Positions 21,797 to 32,992 of a stretch of DNA of 64,000 nucleotides are shown one piece after another. How positions within the stretch are numbered: position 1 is the first letter of the stretch; each line of letters starts with the position of its first letter. Under the pieces are notes generated by a model. The model searched no databases. It was given only the letters and a program-made list of their open reading frames with translations, and was not told the DNA's origin. Position numbers and translations under genes: made by a program. This stretch comes from Sphaerulina vaccinii (lineage: Eukaryota; Ascomycota; Dothideomycetes; Mycosphaerellales; Mycosphaerellaceae): positions 1,054,001-1,118,000 of the forward strand of contig JAKUDP010000001.1 in the NCBI GenBank assembly GCA_022570795.1. Direction: 5' to 3'.

Positions 21797-22230
21797 CTAT
21801 CCCGTGGCCAGGTGAACAACGTGGCCACCAGGACTCCAGAGTTCTCCATCGCCTGCTTTGACGATCGCTTCGCCAGTGAACTGTACATTTAGTAGTCAGT
21901 GCGAAGGTGAAGGCTCGAAGATGTCGTGAGATTCTATCGTTTGGTCGAAGAACGGACGGGAGGCTGCGGAAACCAACGGATGTACCGAGCTTCAGACAGC
22001 CGCTAGCGTGGTTGGATTGTTCAACCACGTTGATTGGAGTCTGGTCGTGGTACCTTGCCATGTTGTAACCAGTGCCAGTGAAGTGGACATTCGTTAGAAA
22101 TGGAGAGACTTCGAGCAAGTCACATCGCAGTTTCCAGATGGCCTCCTCAGGAAATGACTCCCGTCAAAGTGCAGCTCCACACCGCTTACGTGCATACCTG
22201 TTGTTCGCCCGAATTCTGCCTCGCTGCCAT
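21797..22230 (-). CDS. Probable small spliced gene, unknown function
   Basis: Exon 1 (22198-22230) reads MAARQNSGEQQ and ends at a GTATGC donor. Exon 2 starts at 22142 in the same phase: AIWKLRCDLLEVSPFLTNVH, then FTGTGYNMARYHDQTPINVV. A final exon (21797-21880) follows a good branch and acceptor (TACTAAATGTACAG) and reads FTGEAIVKAGDGELWSPGGH, then VVHLATG and stop. The donor ending exon 2 is not resolved; a phase-0 site in about 22010-22040 is required. The protein would be about 80-100 residues. I recognise no family, but composition and splice signals make a real gene more likely than chance. Confidence 0.45.
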
Positions 22231-22544
22231 GATGCTGTTGTTGTTGCAAGACTGCCTACCTAGACGACGTCCAAAGGTCTTGAAGGATGCAAGTATGGTG
22301 TTGTCTGTGGTTGAAGCAGGAGTAAGTTTAATGCAGCGAGAACTTTGATGATGCAGGCGCGACGCGCGCTAGTACCTTAGGTAAGCGCAATCGGCTCTTC
22401 ACGAACGACGACTTCTCTTGCCTCTGCGCGTAGAACATCACAACAAACCACTATCACAGGCCTTCGACGTTCACTCCACAGGATCAACAAGACATTACCC
22501 GACTCTGCACCACATGTGCTCTCCAGATATCCCCCGGACTGGCC
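22231..22544. other. Intergenic, promoter of the coiled-coil gene
   Basis: 314 bp between divergent genes; no distinct motif seen. Confidence 0.5.
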
Positions 22545-24407
22545 ATGGCAAGCACAGCAAATCCAAATCGCGACCCGCGCCTCAACAGCAAGCGGCCAGC
22601 TAGTCGCTCTCCAGATGGCAATGTCTCGTCGTCCGCAGCCAACAAGAGACACACCGGTCAGTCGAGACAATTCAGCGCCAACCGAGCTGGCGATAGTCCA
22701 CGTGGCGCTATGATGAGTCCAGCTCGTGCGTCAGAAACGCCCGCGTCCATGATCGTGGTGGAGGACTTTTTCAAAGCCACGACCACAGCGGCAGGACTGA
22801 GCATTGAACTGAAAGCCGCTCAAACTGAGTTTGCTAAAGCCGATCGAGAGTACCGCAATATGCAAGACAAGTTTGAACAGTTCCCAGCTATTAAGGACCA
22901 GAAAACCCAAGCACGAAATCGCGCCCAAACGAAATTGGAGAATATCGAGCGCCAGCTCAATGAACAGAAGCCACGACAGAGTCAAGTCCTGGTGGCACTA
23001 GCAGGTCTTCTCGACAAGAGTAGCTCTGATCAAAGTAATACTAGCTCTATCTCATTTGAGGACGTTAAAAGTATTAAGGTTCAAACAGGTCAAGTGCCGA
23101 GCTTACAGTCCAACCTAGGCCGGCTGGAACCAAGAGTTCTTGCGCTGGAGGGCAGATTGAATAAGTTGACAACCCCGAACGATGCGATCGAGTCAAGACT
23201 AGAAGCTCTGGAAAGTGCCGCTACAAAGGGACCTGTAACCTCGCCACCTACGCTTAAGCGTCTGACAGAACTTGAGACGGCAGTCAAGAAGATGCCCGTA
23301 GATGTAAGCGGGCGGGTGAAGAAGCTCGAAGTTGCAGTAATGGAAGCGCCTACTTGCAGCGTAACAGATGCTCTTGGCAAGCGCGTCGGTAGGCTGGAGA
23401 GCTCAATCTCCACGAGCACGACTGCACCTCCTTCTGCGGACATGGTATCACGAATCCAGGCCCTTGAGAACCATAATCGGAAGGGGACACCCGTGCTGGA
23501 AGGAGCTACCGGAGAACGATTGAACGCCATTGAGACTCGTCTGGGTCAAGTCGCGGAGGACAGTAAAGCTGATAAGGACGAACTAATTCAGCACCGCGAC
23601 GAACTTGATGCAAAATTTAAACTCACAAAGACTGATCTGGCCACCCTACGGAGCGAGGTCAGCCGCCTGATGGTAACTACGGAAACACGACTCACAAGTG
23701 AGCTGGCTGCCTTGCGCACGATCATAGATGAAGCCACTAAGAAGCTCAATCACGACGCCGATGCTCTCAACGACTATATGGAACGACTGAAAAAGCTTGA
23801 GGATAGTCCACTGTCTGAGAGCCTTAATCGCTTGCAACAGATGCACTCAGAAATGCAAAGGAGACTGCAGGCTGTGGAAAGCACGAGAGCAATTACCCGA
23901 GCACCATCAGCCGTGAGAGCTCCCATGGCGACACCTGGGACATCTACGTGGCAACCTGTGCTTCCTGACAATGATGACGAGGGCGGCAGTACGCCACAGA
24001 TCAATGGAGTTGGTTCAGCAAACGGCAATCCTGGTGTATCGGCTCGCATGTTCGGTGAGATTGACATGCTGAAAGGTGTGACGGCCCAGCACACACGCAT
24101 CATCAACAATCTCACAACAGACGATCTTGTGCGCCAGATGGTGGATGAGATGAGCCAGATGTATCCGGATGCACGAGGTTTCCAGCAAGCTGTTGGCACC
24201 TTGCGCTCGGAACTGAACGCTGTGAAGGAACGGCTTGGTGTCGTTTCTAACACTGTGAACACAACTGCCGCAAGTCTCTGTCAACTATCGCAACGTATAC
24301 CAAACTTCGAAGGAGACATGGGACAAGAAGTTACGAAGTTGCAGAAGAGTTGTGCGGATCTGCAGCAGCGATTCGAGAACCACGACACAGTGCTGGTCCC
24401 TGGATGA
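22545..24407 (+). CDS. Long coiled-coil protein, probable 3' frameshift
   Basis: Single exon of 620 codons starting MASTANPNRDPRLNSKRPAS. Residues 1-70 are disordered and basic. From about residue 75 the protein is dominated by heptad-like, charged helical sequence (KADREYRNMQDKFEQFPAIK, RAQTKLENIERQLNEQKPRQ), with repeated short units of the form LxxLExxV (RLTELETAVKK, RVKKLEVAVME, RVGRLESSIS). A second helical part is near residues 510-615 (FGEIDMLKGVTAQHTRIINN). The frame stops at 24405, but another frame continues without a break for 65 codons (DEGKDRLLKVNVLDGDVKHL ... LHVRVTKVEDAVKKV) to 24603 in the same style. No enzymatic domain; a scaffold or tether is plausible. Confidence 0.8.
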   Translation: MASTANPNRDPRLNSKRPASRSPDGNVSSSAANKRHTGQSRQFSANRAGDSPRGAMMSPARASETPASMIVVEDFFKATTTAAGLSIELKAAQTEFAKADREYRNMQDKFEQFPAIKDQKTQARNRAQTKLENIERQLNEQKPRQSQVLVALAGLLDKSSSDQSNTSSISFEDVKSIKVQTGQVPSLQSNLGRLEPRVLALEGRLNKLTTPNDAIESRLEALESAATKGPVTSPPTLKRLTELETAVKKMPVDVSGRVKKLEVAVMEAPTCSVTDALGKRVGRLESSISTSTTAPPSADMVSRIQALENHNRKGTPVLEGATGERLNAIETRLGQVAEDSKADKDELIQHRDELDAKFKLTKTDLATLRSEVSRLMVTTETRLTSELAALRTIIDEATKKLNHDADALNDYMERLKKLEDSPLSESLNRLQQMHSEMQRRLQAVESTRAITRAPSAVRAPMATPGTSTWQPVLPDNDDEGGSTPQINGVGSANGNPGVSARMFGEIDMLKGVTAQHTRIINNLTTDDLVRQMVDEMSQMYPDARGFQQAVGTLRSELNAVKERLGVVSNTVNTTAASLCQLSQRIPNFEGDMGQEVTKLQKSCADLQQRFENHDTVLVPG

Positions 24408-25501
24408 AGGCAAAGACAGGCTACTGAAGGTGAATGTACTAGACGGAGATGTTAAGCACCTGACAGCAGCTGTTCTGAATCTCCCAGAGTATGTGAAGAA
24501 CGTGGCCGATTTGCACGTCAGGGTTACGAAAGTAGAAGATGCTGTCAAGAAGGTGAGGACCACAAACGATGTGAGCCAGCGCTTGGCAAATGGTTCACAT
24601 TGACGAGTTGTGACCTGGGGGGATTAGCGAGGCGTTCGATTACAGTGCATATTATATGATACCCAACGGCAGGAGGCACTTTGACTTTAATCATGAGGAG
24701 GATGAGAAGGAGGAAGCAGCGAGTGTACATAACACTGATGATGGCTTACCAGCCATTCTCATACTCGAATACATCCCCGCGCCGTGGATCACGGCGTGGC
24801 TGAGGTCATGCGATGGCTTCGCATTCAGGAACATGATGTGCTAAGCGAATGAACCACGCACTGCTCAGCTGTCCAAGGATTCCAAGCTCATTTCTAGGTT
24901 GGTGACGTTTATTGGCTATGGTGGCATGATGTGATATCGTGTCAGTGAGTTGCATATGGCAGAAGTGACAGCTTCGTACGAGGATCGAAGCAGCAAGTTG
25001 ATACCGTGGACTGCTTCCAGAAATCAAAAAGCCATGCTGAAGTCCATGCTATTTGTGGTTGAAGTTGCAACTATGAACACAGACAGCCTATTTCAGACCT
25101 GTTCTCCACTTTCTCAGAGGCGACACGCGAGGAGCGCCACAAAACTGCGGATCAGACGCGCCATCTCACAGCTTCTATCGTTCGTGTCAAGGAAAAACTT
25201 GCATCATGAGACCTTGTCGTCACCTCTGCTTTTTGCTTGGTACAACTACCTACAAACACTCACAGGTAGTATCAAACGATCGACTTTTCCTTCGCGACTA
25301 CCTTTGCTGCTCTCACTGCTTTTGTTGACACGAATTCATTCCTCCCAGCAGCTCCGACCTCCATTCTCACGCGAACAATACCTATCTCTGAGAAGACGCG
25401 CGCACTCTACCTGATACTTTGCTGAGCTTTGAGTGCTCAGCTCCTATTCTCTCACAGAATCGCCCAGTACACGAGAGATTAACAAGACCTACCTATCCGC
25501 A
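24408..25501. other. 3' extension of the coiled-coil gene, then intergenic
   Basis: The first 196 bp (to 24603) carry the shifted continuation of the coiled-coil frame. The rest has short frames only. The last 250 bp, upstream of the MARVEL-type gene, are pyrimidine-rich and look like promoter and leader. Confidence 0.5.
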
Positions 25502-26107
25502 ATGGCCTTCTACGAGAACAGGGCCATAGTCCTAGCCCTGCGCATCATCCAAGCAGTCTTCGCGATCATCGTACTAGGAACCGCCGCATATGGTACGAAT
25601 ATCTCTCCACCCTCACGGAGAAGTAAGTCACTAACAGCAGTTCGCAGTCGCAAACTGGTGGAACGATTACTACAATGGCTACGCCAACTCTCCCTCGCAA
25701 ATCAACTTCCTGATATTCTGCGCTGTCTGGTCTCTCCTCGCTCTGATATACCTCATCATTGTCCCTATGATGTTTCACGAATCGGTCCTTCACCACAAAT
25801 TTGCGATTCTGGCACTCGAGGCTGTTACGATGCTGTTCTGGTTCGCGGGTTTCATTGCGCTTGCGGTCTTCCTGCCTGATAGGGGATGTTCGGGAACTGT
25901 TTGCGGGTCGGCGAGGGCGGCGTGTGTCTTTGGAGCTTTCTCTTGGTGAGTGGTACAGTCACTCCTTGGAGCGTGAGGGTGCTAACGAATGTTAGGGTCG
26001 CTTGGGCTGCGACTACGGCTTTTGCGGTGATGCGCGTGCTGCACACACGTGGAACGATGTCTTCGAGGAAAGGCGATCCCAACCTTCAAGTCCAAGAGGG
26101 AGTATGA
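25502..26107 (+). CDS. MARVEL-type four-helix membrane protein
   Basis: Three exons: 25502-25592, 25648-25945 and 25996-26107, giving 166 residues. Four hydrophobic segments are visible: IVLALRIIQAVFAIIVLGTA, INFLIFCAVWSLLALIYLII, FAILALEAVTMLFWFAGFIA and VFGAFSWVAWAATTAFAVMR. Polar turns such as YYNGYANSPSQ and PDRGCSGTVCGSARAACVFG lie between them. The paired Cys in the last loop and the topology fit the fungal MARVEL-like family (relatives of Nce102/Fhn1-type eisosome proteins and other small tetraspan proteins). The C-terminal tail is short, basic and cytosolic. A role in plasma-membrane organisation is family-level inference. Confidence 0.85.
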
Positions 26108-26627
26108 GCATGGAACAACAGAGACGGCCTACAGTGGTTAGTCGGCGCATGGAGTCAGCATTTGGGGAGTGCGAATTGTGAGCGATGCCGACTTGAGATA
26201 CCCATTTATGCAGTCCAGCACACCGATATGAATGCTTTCGATATGGTTCTGAGGCCTCTCTCAGCGCAGGGAAGCAAGTCTACCACGATCGAGTATCACA
26301 GGCTCACAGCAGCCAAGTTGTCCAAGAAGGGCAACGCGATGCTTTGAAAGCCAAAGTGCCGAGATCGAACGCCACAGGTGGCTGTGCATACTGTCAGATC
26401 TCATGACGCGTTACAAATCGTCGCCTTGTCAAAGAAGCCGAGAGAAACGCTACCTCGTATGCGCCGTGGCGATTACATGATTGCAACTATTCACTTCTAG
26501 TCTCAGATGCACTTAGAGTACTGTTCATAAGTATAAGTGCGCACACCTTACCCATGTCATCGACGACACCATTGACAGTCTAGGCCTCGTCGACTACTAC
26601 CACTAGCACGCATACCAAACGATACGC
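26108..26627. other. Intergenic region
   Basis: 520 bp with no supported gene. A 61-codon frame around 26162-26347 begins at GTG or ATG-poor sequence and lacks motifs. Confidence 0.5.
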
Positions 26628-27800
26628 ATGATTCCACACTGTGCTGAAGCCCGAAAGTGCCTCGCCGGCATGGCTGATATCATGCCTTGTACATATCCAA
26701 AGGAGAAGGATAGCAGGAAGGAGGAGGATGCTCTGTCGAATGCAAGTGGACTATCGCAGGACATAACATCCGATCTCGAGAACGATACAGAACCGCAGGC
26801 GCTCTTTCATCTGAAAGTCCAACTCCATAACAAACCTCTTGAGATTCCGATCTACCACGAAGATGCCACCATCCAGGACTTGTCCGATACCATCGCCGAA
26901 GAACTCCACATCCCACCAGCCCACCAAAAGCTGCTCATCACGCCCAAGACGGGCTTACTCAAACCACCATTTAAAGACCCTTCACTCCTAGTCAAGAGCC
27001 TCGAAGGAAAGAAGATCGTCCTCATGGGCGCCACAACCGCCGAAGTAGAAGAGCTAGAAAGCGAAATCTCCGAACGCAAAGCCCGCATCGAACGCAGAAG
27101 AGCTGCTTTGAACGCAGGTCGCAAAGTCAAAGCTACCAAACATCGTGATTGGAAGAAGGTTACAGAAGAAGCTCAGTATAGTTTCCATACCATACGACCT
27201 CTCGACTACTTGCCCAATCCGGAGAAGAGTCTGAGGTTTCTGGAGAGGTTGGCAGATGATGCTGGGATTAAAGCTTCTATGCGATCTCATGGGTTCAGTG
27301 TTGGGTTGTTGACAGAGATGAATCCGGCTGAACATACGACTCATGAGAGTAGGACGTTGGGGTTGAATAGGAATAGGGGAGAGGTGATTGAGCTACGACT
27401 CAGGACTGATGCTTATGATGGGTATCGGGACTACAAGGTCATTCGCAAGACTTTATGTCACGAATTGGCTCACAACGTATGGGGAGAACATGATCAACGC
27501 TTCTGGAAGTTGTGCAAGGAGATTGAAGCGGAGGTTGAGAAGAATGATTGGAGGCGAGGTGGTCACTCGGTTGGCGGAGAGGAGTTCTATGTTCCTGATG
27601 ATGAGGGCGAGGATGAACATGTTGATGAATGTGGATGGGAAGGAGGAGAGTATGTGCTCGGGGGTACGAGTGCTGTGGGAGTGGAACCGCTTAGTCGGAG
27701 GGAGATTATTGCTAGGGCGGCGGAGGAGAGGATGAAGAAGCAGAAAGAGGTGAAGACTCTCGAGCAGAAGCAGAAGGCGAAAGAGCCTAGTGCGAAGTAG
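26628..27800 (+). CDS. Ubiquitin-like/WLM-domain metalloprotease (Wss1-related)
   Basis: Single exon, 390 residues. Residues about 60-140 form a ubiquitin-like domain (FHLKVQLHNKPLEIPIYHED, LSDTIAEELHIPPAHQKLLI, SLEGKKIVLMGATTAEVEEL). A charged helical linker follows (ERKARIERRRAALNAGRKVK). The WLM domain comes next, with SFHTIRPLDYLPNPEKSLRF, the zinc-binding motif CHELAHNVWGEHDQRFW (HExxHxxxxHD), and GLLTEMNPAEHTTHESRTLG before it. WLM proteases of the Wss1/SPRTN type act on DNA-protein crosslinks and sumoylated or ubiquitinated substrates; the N-terminal ubiquitin-like fusion is known in fungi. The acidic patch DDEGEDEHVDECGW and a basic C-terminus (KQKEVKTLEQKQKAK) are extra. Starts at 26628 or 26670 are both possible. 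Confidence 0.9.
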   Translation: MIPHCAEARKCLAGMADIMPCTYPKEKDSRKEEDALSNASGLSQDITSDLENDTEPQALFHLKVQLHNKPLEIPIYHEDATIQDLSDTIAEELHIPPAHQKLLITPKTGLLKPPFKDPSLLVKSLEGKKIVLMGATTAEVEELESEISERKARIERRRAALNAGRKVKATKHRDWKKVTEEAQYSFHTIRPLDYLPNPEKSLRFLERLADDAGIKASMRSHGFSVGLLTEMNPAEHTTHESRTLGLNRNRGEVIELRLRTDAYDGYRDYKVIRKTLCHELAHNVWGEHDQRFWKLCKEIEAEVEKNDWRRGGHSVGGEEFYVPDDEGEDEHVDECGWEGGEYVLGGTSAVGVEPLSRREIIARAAEERMKKQKEVKTLEQKQKAKEPSAK

Positions 27801-27929
27801 GCAAGTGCTGATGATGATTATGACTGGACTTTAGCGAGGCGTTGGAGCGATGCATTCTGAGCGATGCTGCAGCATTTGATATGGCTAGTGGTGTATATAC
27901 TTGTCTAGATGATTGGCCCTGAGGCTGCT

Positions 27930-30900
27930 CTACTCCAACCACTTTTGATCCAACTTCTCCAAGAACTCCAAGTCAATATCGACGAAGCTCTTCCACAGAT
28001 CCACCTCCAGCCTCCAGGGTTTCGTCTGCAAGGCAAAGATAGCCCCAGTGACATATCGCTGTAAGTCCTTTGAGCCTTTGCCCATGACCAACACAGTATC
28101 TCTTCTCACCTGCATACGATCATCGAACAACTTTCGAAAACGCTGCCCGCCCTGACCACGCCGTATATCTTCATGCAGGTAATTGCAGGAATGAGAGGCA
28201 CTTTCGTACCATACAAGCGATCTTCCACGTTCTTCTGCATGGAGAGTTCAGACTTCGGTTGGTCCTTTGGTATGAAACGCCATTGCCAAGCTCTTCCAGC
28301 TGTGTCTGCGAAGCCCATGTTTTCTTTCATCGTTCCGGCTTGCATCAGTGGGTAGAAGTACCTGTGTGACCAAACTCTCAGCAAAGCAAAACGAGCGGTG
28401 CCTTGTTGTTGTGCGAAAGTGCGAGCTGTTTGAAGCAGATCAACAGAGAAAGGATCGGTAATGCCATTGGAGGAGTACTCTGTCATCATCTTGATGAGTT
28501 CGCGATAGTCAACGTACAGATCGAGGTTTTTACCTGGTAGAGCTGCGGCCACTGCTGTGCCGTTCGGGTGTCTGTCGTATGCTGGCTCAATGATCGCGTT
28601 CTTGAACAATTGAGCGACAGCCGGCCGTGCAATGATACCCCACTCTGGTGGACAATTGACGTAGTCTTGCTTCGTTTGCTTGTCGACGTCTCGCCAGAAG
28701 TCCCTGGGAAGTGAGGTACTACTGAGTGGAGATCTTTCGAATGGCTCTTGAGCAGCTTTGGCGAGATTGTCCCGTAGTGCAGACTGATCAGGAGACCAGC
28801 GAGCCATTTCGCCATCGTCGTTCTCATTATACTGCTTGGGAAAGAGGAGCAATGTAGCGGCCATGGCATCTCACATGTCTCTCATGACACGCCTGTTCTC
28901 TGATGGATGGACCTGCAGCCATTGGAGTACCTCATACGCTCTGATCACCTCTGCCACGTCTTTCAGCATAATAGTCTTGGCGTCTCGAATCATATCTTGC
29001 GTGTCGTTCCATTGCTTGCTTAAACGCGGCTCGATCTCAGCAGCATGCCATTGCTTGGTGAAAGCTTTGCCTTTGCTACGATCCAGTTGGACTGAGAACT
29101 CCTCTCGAGGATCGCGCTTGAAGCGACTCTTATTGAGATGATGGTTGTCGTCGAATATAAAGGCCTTCAGACTCCAGCGCTGTACATCATCAGAGTACAA
29201 ACGGTCCACGTCTTTCTCCACAAACATAGCATGCCCGTGCTTCTCAAGGAAGCGCTGTTTTGCATTTGCTGCTACTGGAGCAAGAAGATGATCATGCTGC
29301 TTGAACCATTTGCACTCGCCACATGCACAGTCAGGAAACTCTCCATTGTACGGACATGGCGGCGTGTTCTTGGGCGGACTAAGCGCAAGACCGTTCAGCT
29401 CTTTCATCAACATCTCTTCGTCACTGAGTTCATCTTCCCACTCGTCATCACCATCATCTTCAACATCCTTGATTCGGAGAAGACGATCTTTGACTGGTCG
29501 CTGAAGATCGTCTTTGATGCGTAGTCGACCGGCTTCGGTCAGCGGATCATCGTAGTCGTCCGAGTCTTCGTCACTGTCAAGATCCAGTGCGAAGCGCTTG
29601 AAGTTCGGTTTCGCGTTCTCGAACTCATTCCACAGGATGTCGTCTCTTTCAGTGATGGCTGCTATCACGCAACCTTCAGCCTCTTCTGGGAACAACACAA
29701 GGTCTTCGGCGGCATCGACTTCGTTGTAGAAATAGCCTGGTGGTGCTTCTTCGCTCCACTCGCGCTGGCCCCGGCCATCAAGAGTTCTCCTTAAGATCAT
29801 ATGACGTCCTTCGTTGAGCTTCTCATACAGTGTCGATTCCCCATCCAGAGCATCTCGTACGCGGAAAGTCTCAGGTTCACGGTGTAGGGTCTTTAGAATT
29901 GGTTCCATCGCGATGTAGTTGTCTCTACCAGAGCAAATGCGTTGTGCCTTGACCATTGCCTAGCGAGGTGAATTAGCAAAGCCGTCCAGAGAGTCGAAAG
30001 TTACTTACGTTGTTAATCAAGCTGTAGAGACCAGCATAAGTCTCGCCAGGCTCAGTGTCCCACACTGTGATATCGTATAGTTCATTGAAACCGAGTTGCA
30101 AAGACTTAGTCTTCATGCCCTGCAGTTTGTTGAACAAGTCTTCACCCACACTCTGGGTGATAGTCCATTTGCCGGGATCCAAACGGCCTTGGTATGTCCT
30201 CTCCCGAGCAAGCCATCGGTGTTTCGCTGGTGGTTGAGGTTCCAGCACTTTGCCAGTCTTAGCATCACGGACCAGCACGCACAGCCAGCGACCCATCATA
30301 TTGAGATACTGCACGAATCGCCTGCTGACCGGATCGTTTCGCTTCAGGTAGAAGCAAGTCAAATTCTTGTATTCGACGTCACGATAGCCTCTACCCTGAG
30401 CTATGCGTATTGGCTGCTGGTGCTTGGTCAGTTCTACAGCCTGATCGAAGACGATGTACGATATGATTCCCATCTTCAATTGCATTTGTCGCATGTTTTC
30501 GCCAGCCCAGGTGTACCACGCGGTGGATGGGAAGTAATTGAATATGGTCAATGTAAGCAACTCCCAGAACTCTGACCAGTTCCGACACAAAGTCGCAGCA
30601 TCCTCAAAACGACTACCTTTGGTGATCACGGCATACTGAAGCCAACCACCACGAGCCATAGCTTTCTCACTGGGATAGTTCCAGATAGTCCTCCCGCAGA
30701 CTTTGACACGGAGATGCTTGTTCTTGAACAGACCTTCATCATCGATGGTACCGAAGTCGATCATTGTCGGACCATCTCCATCTTTCCTTTGTCGACGGAA
30801 AGCGTCACGCTCTTCGATTTACTATTCGTGTTTCGTGCGCCACCTGTCTGGTAGATTTTTATGCTTGTTACTCCTCAGTTCCTGGTTGGCTCGCCTTGCG

Positions 30901-32563
30901 CCATTCTTTTCGTTTTTCTTGCTCAGCGCAATCTCGTGAGAGGTCTGTTCATCCTCCTCATCTACATCCTCCTCGTCGTCTTTAGCATCGCCACGGGCGA
31001 AATCGGCACAAGCATCTCTGATTTCCTGTAACGCTGGCTGCTCAACTCGCAGGCACAGATCACGCAGGTCTTTGAGAGTGACTTCCGGATCTGCAAGAAA
31101 CTCGAGCACGCTGCTTGCACGAAGTGCTGCTGGCAGCACCCAAGGCTGCGAAAGCAGTATGCGACAGAACAATAGTTCCTTGATATCAGCAACCTCCTCC
31201 AGCAGCTTATCCGCGTCGACTTCAGACATGCCTGGAATCTTGCCAGGCTCTCGACCTGGGTTCTCGAGCGTGCCAAATGCATACATACCATCGCCAATCT
31301 CATAGGTCTGGCCCTCAACAAGTCGTTTCCGCATGTCCTGCCTGCTCTCATTGACTTCTATCTTCGGTCGACTCTCACCAGAACCTGTGCAATTGGTCAA
31401 CGCCTTTGTCTGCACCTTTGCTTTGGCCTTGGCTCGTTTCTTCGCGTTGCGTGAGAGTGCAACGGTAGTACCAGTATTCGTGCTTGCCACTTCGGTGGCG
31501 GTACCTCCTTCATCATCGGCATTCGGATCATTCGCCGCAGGTATGGCAGCGTGCTGTGAGTCTGCGACAGCGTGCCCGTTTTCTTGTTGATCATCGAGGG
31601 GCGCTTCGGGTGCCGGCAGCCATAGCAATCGCCTCAACAGAGCAATAAAATCCTCCCTATCCTCCAATTGGCGATCCTCCACTGGATCCCAGGCTGGGTC
31701 GTAGACAACATCATCGCGTTCGACCTCGTTCAACTCCTTCAGGCGTTCCTCAAATGCCTGATCCAAGTACGCATCCTCTAGTCTCTTGTCTTCGCGTCGT
31801 TTCTGTTCACGCTGTTGTGCTTCCATTTCTTGCCTGTACTTCCTGAAAAGTTGGGCTTCTCGTTTGATCTGAATAGCTTCCCTCTCCCTCGCTTCCTCCT
31901 CTTCATCCTGGCGAGCACGAACCCTTTCGAACCACCGCTCCTTAGCATGCATAATCTCTAGTGTTCGACGATACAGTCTGTCCAAGGCCTCGTTTGTCAT
32001 GTTCATATCATTGACGAGTTTATCAATGTATGCCTTGTGCCCATAATCCGATGTTTCAGCGTAGAAATGCTCATGGTGCAACTTCCGTGCTTGGATGGCC
32101 ATTGACAGTAGACCATGCTTCCTGAAGAGATACTGCTGAAGCTGTCGAAGTGTGTGCTCGTCGTGGACGCTTGAAAAGGTCTCGTTGCGTATGGGAGTCG
32201 TGGATTTGGCCAGGTATTCCGGCGGGCTTGCGTTCATGGCACCTACCTCTGCGGTCTTGAGCTTATAACCCTCATACAGCATTTGAGCTCGATAGCCATG
32301 GTAGCCGCAGAACAAGCCATTGGGAGTGGTTGCCTCCTTGGTACATGGCGACTTGTCAACAGTGCTCAACGCGGTGCAAATGCTGTGGCCATTGCGTCTC
32401 TTCACGCGTTCAGCTCAAGCCGCCATGTATGATTTTGCTGTTGGACCTGAGGTCTGTGTTACCGCAGTTGACACTCGTGTGCAGTAGAAATTAGCAGAAA
32501 GAGCAGAGCTTCGTTAAGTGCGAGGAGGAGAAATTCGACCTGTTGCTTTGCTTTGCCTGCCAT
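27930..32563 (-). CDS. Uncharacterised ~1,420-residue protein with N-terminal Cys/His motif
   Basis: I read one gene in at least five exons: ~32405-30844, 30786-30009, 29959-28889, 28831-28210 and 28168-27930. All stay in phase and total about 1,423 codons plus a short 5' part. Between exons, in-frame stops (TAG TAA near 30812; TGA at 28871) fall inside 57-nt introns. The N-terminus holds a Cys/His cluster typical of small zinc motifs (CTALSTVDKSPC, then GLFCGYHG). Next come a charged coiled coil (EEEEAREREAIQIKREAQLF) and a long conserved-looking globular region (IDFGTIDDEGLFKNKHLRVK, WARERTY-like basic stretches, GKWTITQSVGEDLFNKLQGM). A Cys-rich knot follows (CPYNGEFPDCACGECKWF). The start is unresolved: a possible upstream exon begins at 32563 (MAGKAKQQVEF). 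No family recognised. Confidence 0.65.
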
Positions 32564-32992
32564 TGCGGAGTCTACGAGGGCGGTCAGCGACCTTGTCCGT
32601 TGGCGCGAAATTGACGCGTAGCCCTTCGTAACAGGTCATCTTCAGTTTGCACCGCTAACGTCTTGTCCTTCTCTCTCGTCGTTGGCGAAGGTGGCGAGGC
32701 TTTACGGACGACATTGGAAGTGTTTGTGAGTGAGTTGGTGAGACATGAGCGAGACATGGCGGGATGAAGTCCACGACTGTCCGGTGTGGTTCCACATGCG
32801 ACATGAACATCGCCACTGGCATTTGCACTCGTCAGCTGCGATGCCTGCTCAGACCTTCCATCAACTTCTCGAAACAGAAACACTTTCAACAAATAGAACA
32901 CGATGATCTCTACTTCAAGCCAATCTCCACGATAAGAAAACAAGTGTCGTCGACACTCTCAAGAAACCGACCACAAACGAAGACATTTCGAA
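32564..32992. other. Divergent intergenic region / 5' leaders
   Basis: 429 bp between the large minus-strand gene and the PPPDE fusion gene. A minus-strand ATG at 32757 opens 57 codons (MSRSCLTNSLTNTSNVVRKA) that could be another 5' exon of the large gene. No clear TATA element. Confidence 0.4.
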
